NCBI RefSeq assembly: GCF_030913705.1 | Contig: NZ_CP133190.1 | Location: forward strand, 6,101,501 to 6,165,500 | DNA: 64,000 bases | Source: Anaerocolumna sp. MB42-C2 | GTDB lineage: Bacteria; Bacillota; Clostridia; Lachnospirales; Lachnospiraceae | Direction: 5' to 3' | Shown here: positions 61,296-64,000 of the stretch, one piece after another | How the letters are laid out: every line of letters starts with the position of its first letter | Numbering within the stretch: the first letter of the stretch is position 1 | Notes under the pieces: generated by a model | Databases searched by the model: none | Told to the model about the DNA's origin: nothing | The model's input: the letters and a program-made list of their open reading frames with translations, nothing else | Translations under genes and position numbers: made by a program

Positions 61296-62191
61296 TGAGA
61301 AAATGGAAGAAAATGGAAGATAAAAAGAAGCAAAGAAAGAAAAAATATCATATTAAAAAGGTATTGTGGGCTTTTTTCTTTCTGACCCCAAGCCTGACAG
61401 GAACCATGTTGTTTTTATTCCTTCCGTTTCTGGATGCTGCAGGAAGATCATTTTACACAGCTGTCGGCAGGGAATTTGTGGGAGTATCCAACTACCTTAC
61501 CGTACTGCAAAATTCAGCTTTTCACCTGGCGGTAAAAAATACGGTCAGATTTATACTCATTTGTATACCACTATTACTTTTGATATCCCTGTTTTATACT
61601 GCAGTGGTAAGCAGCCTAAAAAAATATGCTCAGGCATTTAAAACCCTGTTTCTGATTCCCATAGCCATACCGGCGGCATCAATAGTCTTTTTGTGGAAGA
61701 TTTTTTTCCACCAAAGTGGTATGGTAAATCTATTTGTTATCTTTATGGGTGGTCAGAAAATAGATTTTATGAATACCGGCAGAGCATTTTGGGTTCTGGT
61801 ATTTAGTTATATCTGGAAAAACACTGGATATGATATGGTCCTATGGCTGGCAGGACTGGCGGGTATTCCCGTATCCTATTATGAGGCAGCTAAAATAGAC
61901 GGTGCGGGAGCACTGGCGCAGTTCTATTATATTACACTGTCCGAGCTGAGACCCACTATTTATATTACCGCAGTATTATCCCTGGTGAATTCCTTTAAGG
62001 TTTTCCGGGAAGCTTATCTGGTGGGAGGTAATTATCCCCAGGATAGTATCTATATGCTGCAGCACATTTTTAATAATTGGTTTATATCACTGGATATCCA
62101 GAAAATGTGTGCTGCAGCCGTAATGATGGCAGGGGTTATTCTGTTATTTCTTCTGCTGCTCCGGAAAATCGACCGAAACAGGGAAGAATGA
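61295..62191 (+). CDS. ABC transporter permease (MalF/UgpA type)
   Basis: 298 residues, six membrane helices after a Lys-rich cytosolic start. The EAA loop YYEAAKIDGAGALAQFYYITL (key E-A-A...G..F..I..P) contacts the ATPase. The ATG overlaps the stop of the binding-protein gene by one base, showing tight coupling. No ATPase gene is in the window, so it may share a general MsmK-like ATPase (inference). Confidence 0.93.
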   Translation: MRKWKKMEDKKKQRKKKYHIKKVLWAFFFLTPSLTGTMLFLFLPFLDAAGRSFYTAVGREFVGVSNYLTVLQNSAFHLAVKNTVRFILICIPLLLLISLFYTAVVSSLKKYAQAFKTLFLIPIAIPAASIVFLWKIFFHQSGMVNLFVIFMGGQKIDFMNTGRAFWVLVFSYIWKNTGYDMVLWLAGLAGIPVSYYEAAKIDGAGALAQFYYITLSELRPTIYITAVLSLVNSFKVFREAYLVGGNYPQDSIYMLQHIFNNWFISLDIQKMCAAAVMMAGVILLFLLLLRKIDRNREE

Positions 62192-62269
62192 TGCAGGAAG
62201 AGCATGTATGAAGAAAATAACATCTTTATATTGTTATTTGTGCGCCGTAAAGCGGAGTCACGTCGGGAA

Positions 62270-62377
62270 GGTTGAAAGAAAAAAACAGAAAGGATGCCAC
62301 ATACTGATTCTTTTAACCATTTTCATTATGGCAGTAATACATCTGCCTATAGATGTGTTATGGAATGGGTGTAAACT
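62270..62377 (+). promoter_or_regulatory. Repeated structured leader, copy 3 (between the two permease genes)
   Basis: Helix 1 is TGCCA (62295-62299) with TGGCA (62329-62333). Helix 2 is TAATACATCT (62335-62344) with AGATGTGTTA (62351-62360), 10 bp with one G-T pair. The loop TTCTTTTAACC (62308-62318) can pair over 11 bp with GGTTGAAAGAA (62270-62280). The end ATGGAATGGGTGTAA gives the ribosome site GGGTG (62367-62371) six bases before the permease ATG. Just upstream an AAATAACA/TGTTATTT hairpin (62214-62239) is also present. Confidence 0.65.
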
Positions 62378-63235
62378 ATGATACTTAATAAATTAATAAA
62401 GAAAATTCCGGTTTTCATCTTTTTGGCACCTGCCTCCTTACTTATTATCCTGCCATTGTGGGTGGTAATATTCGGTTCCTTTATGGGAAATGCAGAAATT
62501 GCCGGGAACTTGGCCCCAATCTTATCGGATGGTGCCGGAAATATAAAATGGACCCTGATACCTCAATATCCTACACTAAGACCTTATGTGGAGCTGCTGT
62601 TGGATTCGCCGGCCTTTTTTGTCCGTTTCCAAAATTCCCTGTGCCAGGTCTGTCCCCTTCTTGTTGGTCAGCTTTTCATAGCAGTTCCGGCCGCTTGGGC
62701 ATTTTCAAGATTTGAATTTCTTATGAAGAAATTATTATTTATTTTCTATATGGCGTTTATGATTATGCCCTTTCAGGTGACCATGGTATCGAATTATCTG
62801 GTGCTAGACAGGTTAAAGCTTTTAGATACAAACCTGGCCATCATACTACCTGGGATGTTCTCTACGTTTCCGGTATTTATAATGACTAAATTTTTTACTT
62901 CAATTCCTGTTTCCTTGTTGGAAGCTTCCGAGCTGGATGGAGCAAATGAGTGGCAGATTTTTATTCATATCGGAATCCCAATGGGAATGTCCGGTATAGT
63001 TTCTTCCTGCATTTTGGGATTTTTGGAGAACTGGAATGCAATTGAGCCGGCACTTACCTTTTTGTCCGACCAGTCTCTCTGGCCGTTATCTTTATATTTG
63101 CCTGAAATTGCGGTAGATAAGGCAGGGGTTTCCCTGGCAGCTTCGGTAATTATGATAACACCCCCGCTGCTGGTGTTTTTTTACGGGCAAAGTTATCTGG
63201 AGCAGGGTATCTGCGCTTCGGGGCTGAAAGAATAG
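62378..63235 (+). CDS. ABC transporter permease (MalG/UgpE type)
   Basis: 285 residues, six membrane helices. The EAA loop is LEASELDGANEWQIFIHIGIP. It pairs with the preceding MalF-type permease to form the membrane channel. Unlike the tight coupling of the first two genes, 186 bp and a structured leader separate it from its partner, which implies separate control of its translation. Confidence 0.93.
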   Translation: MILNKLIKKIPVFIFLAPASLLIILPLWVVIFGSFMGNAEIAGNLAPILSDGAGNIKWTLIPQYPTLRPYVELLLDSPAFFVRFQNSLCQVCPLLVGQLFIAVPAAWAFSRFEFLMKKLLFIFYMAFMIMPFQVTMVSNYLVLDRLKLLDTNLAIILPGMFSTFPVFIMTKFFTSIPVSLLEASELDGANEWQIFIHIGIPMGMSGIVSSCILGFLENWNAIEPALTFLSDQSLWPLSLYLPEIAVDKAGVSLAASVIMITPPLLVFFYGQSYLEQGICASGLKE

Positions 63236-63281
63236 AAATGAAATTCCCGCAAATCAGTTTGCGGTACTTTGGGAGTAAAAT

Positions 63282-64000
63282 ATGAAAATAGTAGAAAAAG
63301 ATAAAAATCAAGCGATTATGCAAAGGACGGCAAAAAGATTATTAATCATCTTTCTTGTTTTGATATTTCTTCTTAGCTTTTTATCAAGGGCGGCTGATTC
63401 GGTCACCGTGCCCCGGGTTGTTACACGGAATCCGGGAGGTGGTGCTCTTACCTTTACGGCAGAGGGAACCGGAACAGTTATTTCAGGACGGAATAAATAT
63501 GTAAAAGTACGTAAGGGACTTGGAATTGATAAAATATATGTAAAAGAGGGAGAAAAAGTTAAAAAGAAACAGGTACTCCTTGAATATAACAAAGAAGATA
63601 TTAAAGACATTATGAAAGGGCTGCAAAGGGAGGCGGAAAAACTAAAGATTCAGATACAGCAGGAAGATACAAGCCTCATTCAGACAGATTCAGGAGATGA
63701 TAAGAAAGCAGAATTTGCCTGGCAACAAGCAAAGGAAAACTTAAAGATTGCCGAAGCAGTTGTAAATACAGCTGTAAAAAATTATAATTGGAATCTTAAT
63801 AAAAATAAAAATAAGCTGCTGGAGGAAAAAACGAAAGAATACGAGAGTGCAAAAATATCTTTTGAGGAGGTAAGACTTGAGAATGAACGGAGCTTTACGG
63901 AAGCAGAGGAAGCTGCAGAAGATGCTGGGGAGGTCCTTGCGGAATTAGAGAATAAGGATAGCAGAATAGAGGAGCTGTTGGAAGAATACGGGAGAGAAAG
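63282..64000 (+). CDS. HlyD-like membrane-fusion protein, N-terminal part (cut by window edge)
   Basis: The frame is open from ATG 63282 to the right edge (about 239 residues). A short cytosolic start, one membrane helix (about 20-37), a lipoyl/barrel-sandwich segment (GTGTVISGRNKYVKVRKGLG, IYVKEGEKVKKKQVLLEY), then a long Glu/Lys-rich coiled coil (about 105 to the end). This is the plan of periplasmic-adaptor-like subunits that in Gram-positives work with MacB-type ABC exporters, which may follow outside the window. GGGAG precedes ATG. Confidence 0.8.
   Translation, partial: MKIVEKDKNQAIMQRTAKRLLIIFLVLIFLLSFLSRAADSVTVPRVVTRNPGGGALTFTAEGTGTVISGRNKYVKVRKGLGIDKIYVKEGEKVKKKQVLLEYNKEDIKDIMKGLQREAEKLKIQIQQEDTSLIQTDSGDDKKAEFAWQQAKENLKIAEAVVNTAVKNYNWNLNKNKNKLLEEKTKEYESAKISFEEVRLENERSFTEAEEAAEDAGEVLAELENKDSRIEELLEEYGRE

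Overview
The window looks like chromosomal DNA of a low-GC, endospore-forming anaerobic Clostridium, most likely of the Lachnospiraceae type (inference). The support is a complete spoIIIAA-AH operon, spoIVB and spo0A, strong AGGAGG ribosome sites, A+T-rich intergenic DNA, and the Clostridia order nusB-xseA-xseB-ispA-dxs-tlyA-nadK-argR ... recN-spoIVB-spo0A. No rRNA, tRNA, CRISPR array, phage or transposase gene was seen.

Layout. 1-0.6 kb: the end of an MFS transporter and a deletion scar joining two gene remnants. 0.6-7.2 kb: aroE (minus strand) and the spoIIIA operon, which builds the mother-cell side of the feeding-tube channel. 7.4-15.3 kb: yqhY-like gene, nusB, exonuclease VII, isoprenoid genes (ispA, dxs), rRNA methyltransferase, NAD kinase and argR. 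15.4-43.7 kb: a 28-kb accessory block between argR and recN, which are often close neighbours. It holds yebC, a GNAT enzyme, secreted transglutaminase/Ig-like proteins, nudC, a 1250-residue Big_2 repeat protein, a chemosensory operon (cheY-cheA-cheW-MCP-cheR-cheB-hybrid kinase-REC), two XRE-regulated loci, a TetR-regulated lipoprotein/VTT pair and a broken kinase gene. 43.8-48.5 kb: recN, spoIVB, spo0A. 48.7-56.7 kb: glgA, two coat-like small proteins, and the glycolytic run gap-pgk-tpiA-gpmI followed by secG. 56.8-64 kb: a two-component system (minus strand), then a solute-binding lipoprotein, two ABC permeases and the start of a membrane-fusion protein.

The most unusual signal is a repeated leader of about 110 nt, found four times in front of unrelated genes (nusB, an XRE regulator, an ABC permease, an OmpR-type regulator). 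Each copy has a TGCCA/TGGCA helix, a loop resembling GATTCTTT and a second helix whose arms change together. Each ends in a near-constant segment that supplies the Shine-Dalgarno sequence 5-7 nt before the start codon. In three copies this segment also spells a tiny reading frame, M-(Q/E)-W-V. In the two clearest copies the loop can pair with upstream sequence to make a pseudoknot. I do not recognise it as a known riboswitch or leader. A second repeat family of about 130 nt (a long variable hairpin plus a conserved multi-hairpin tail) sits downstream of genes, with two near-identical copies and at least two decayed ones.

Other regulation visible in sequence includes a sigma-E-like promoter for spoIIIA, several 17-bp-spaced sigma-A promoters, paired palindromic operators around an XRE promoter, and a shared 18-bp TetR operator.
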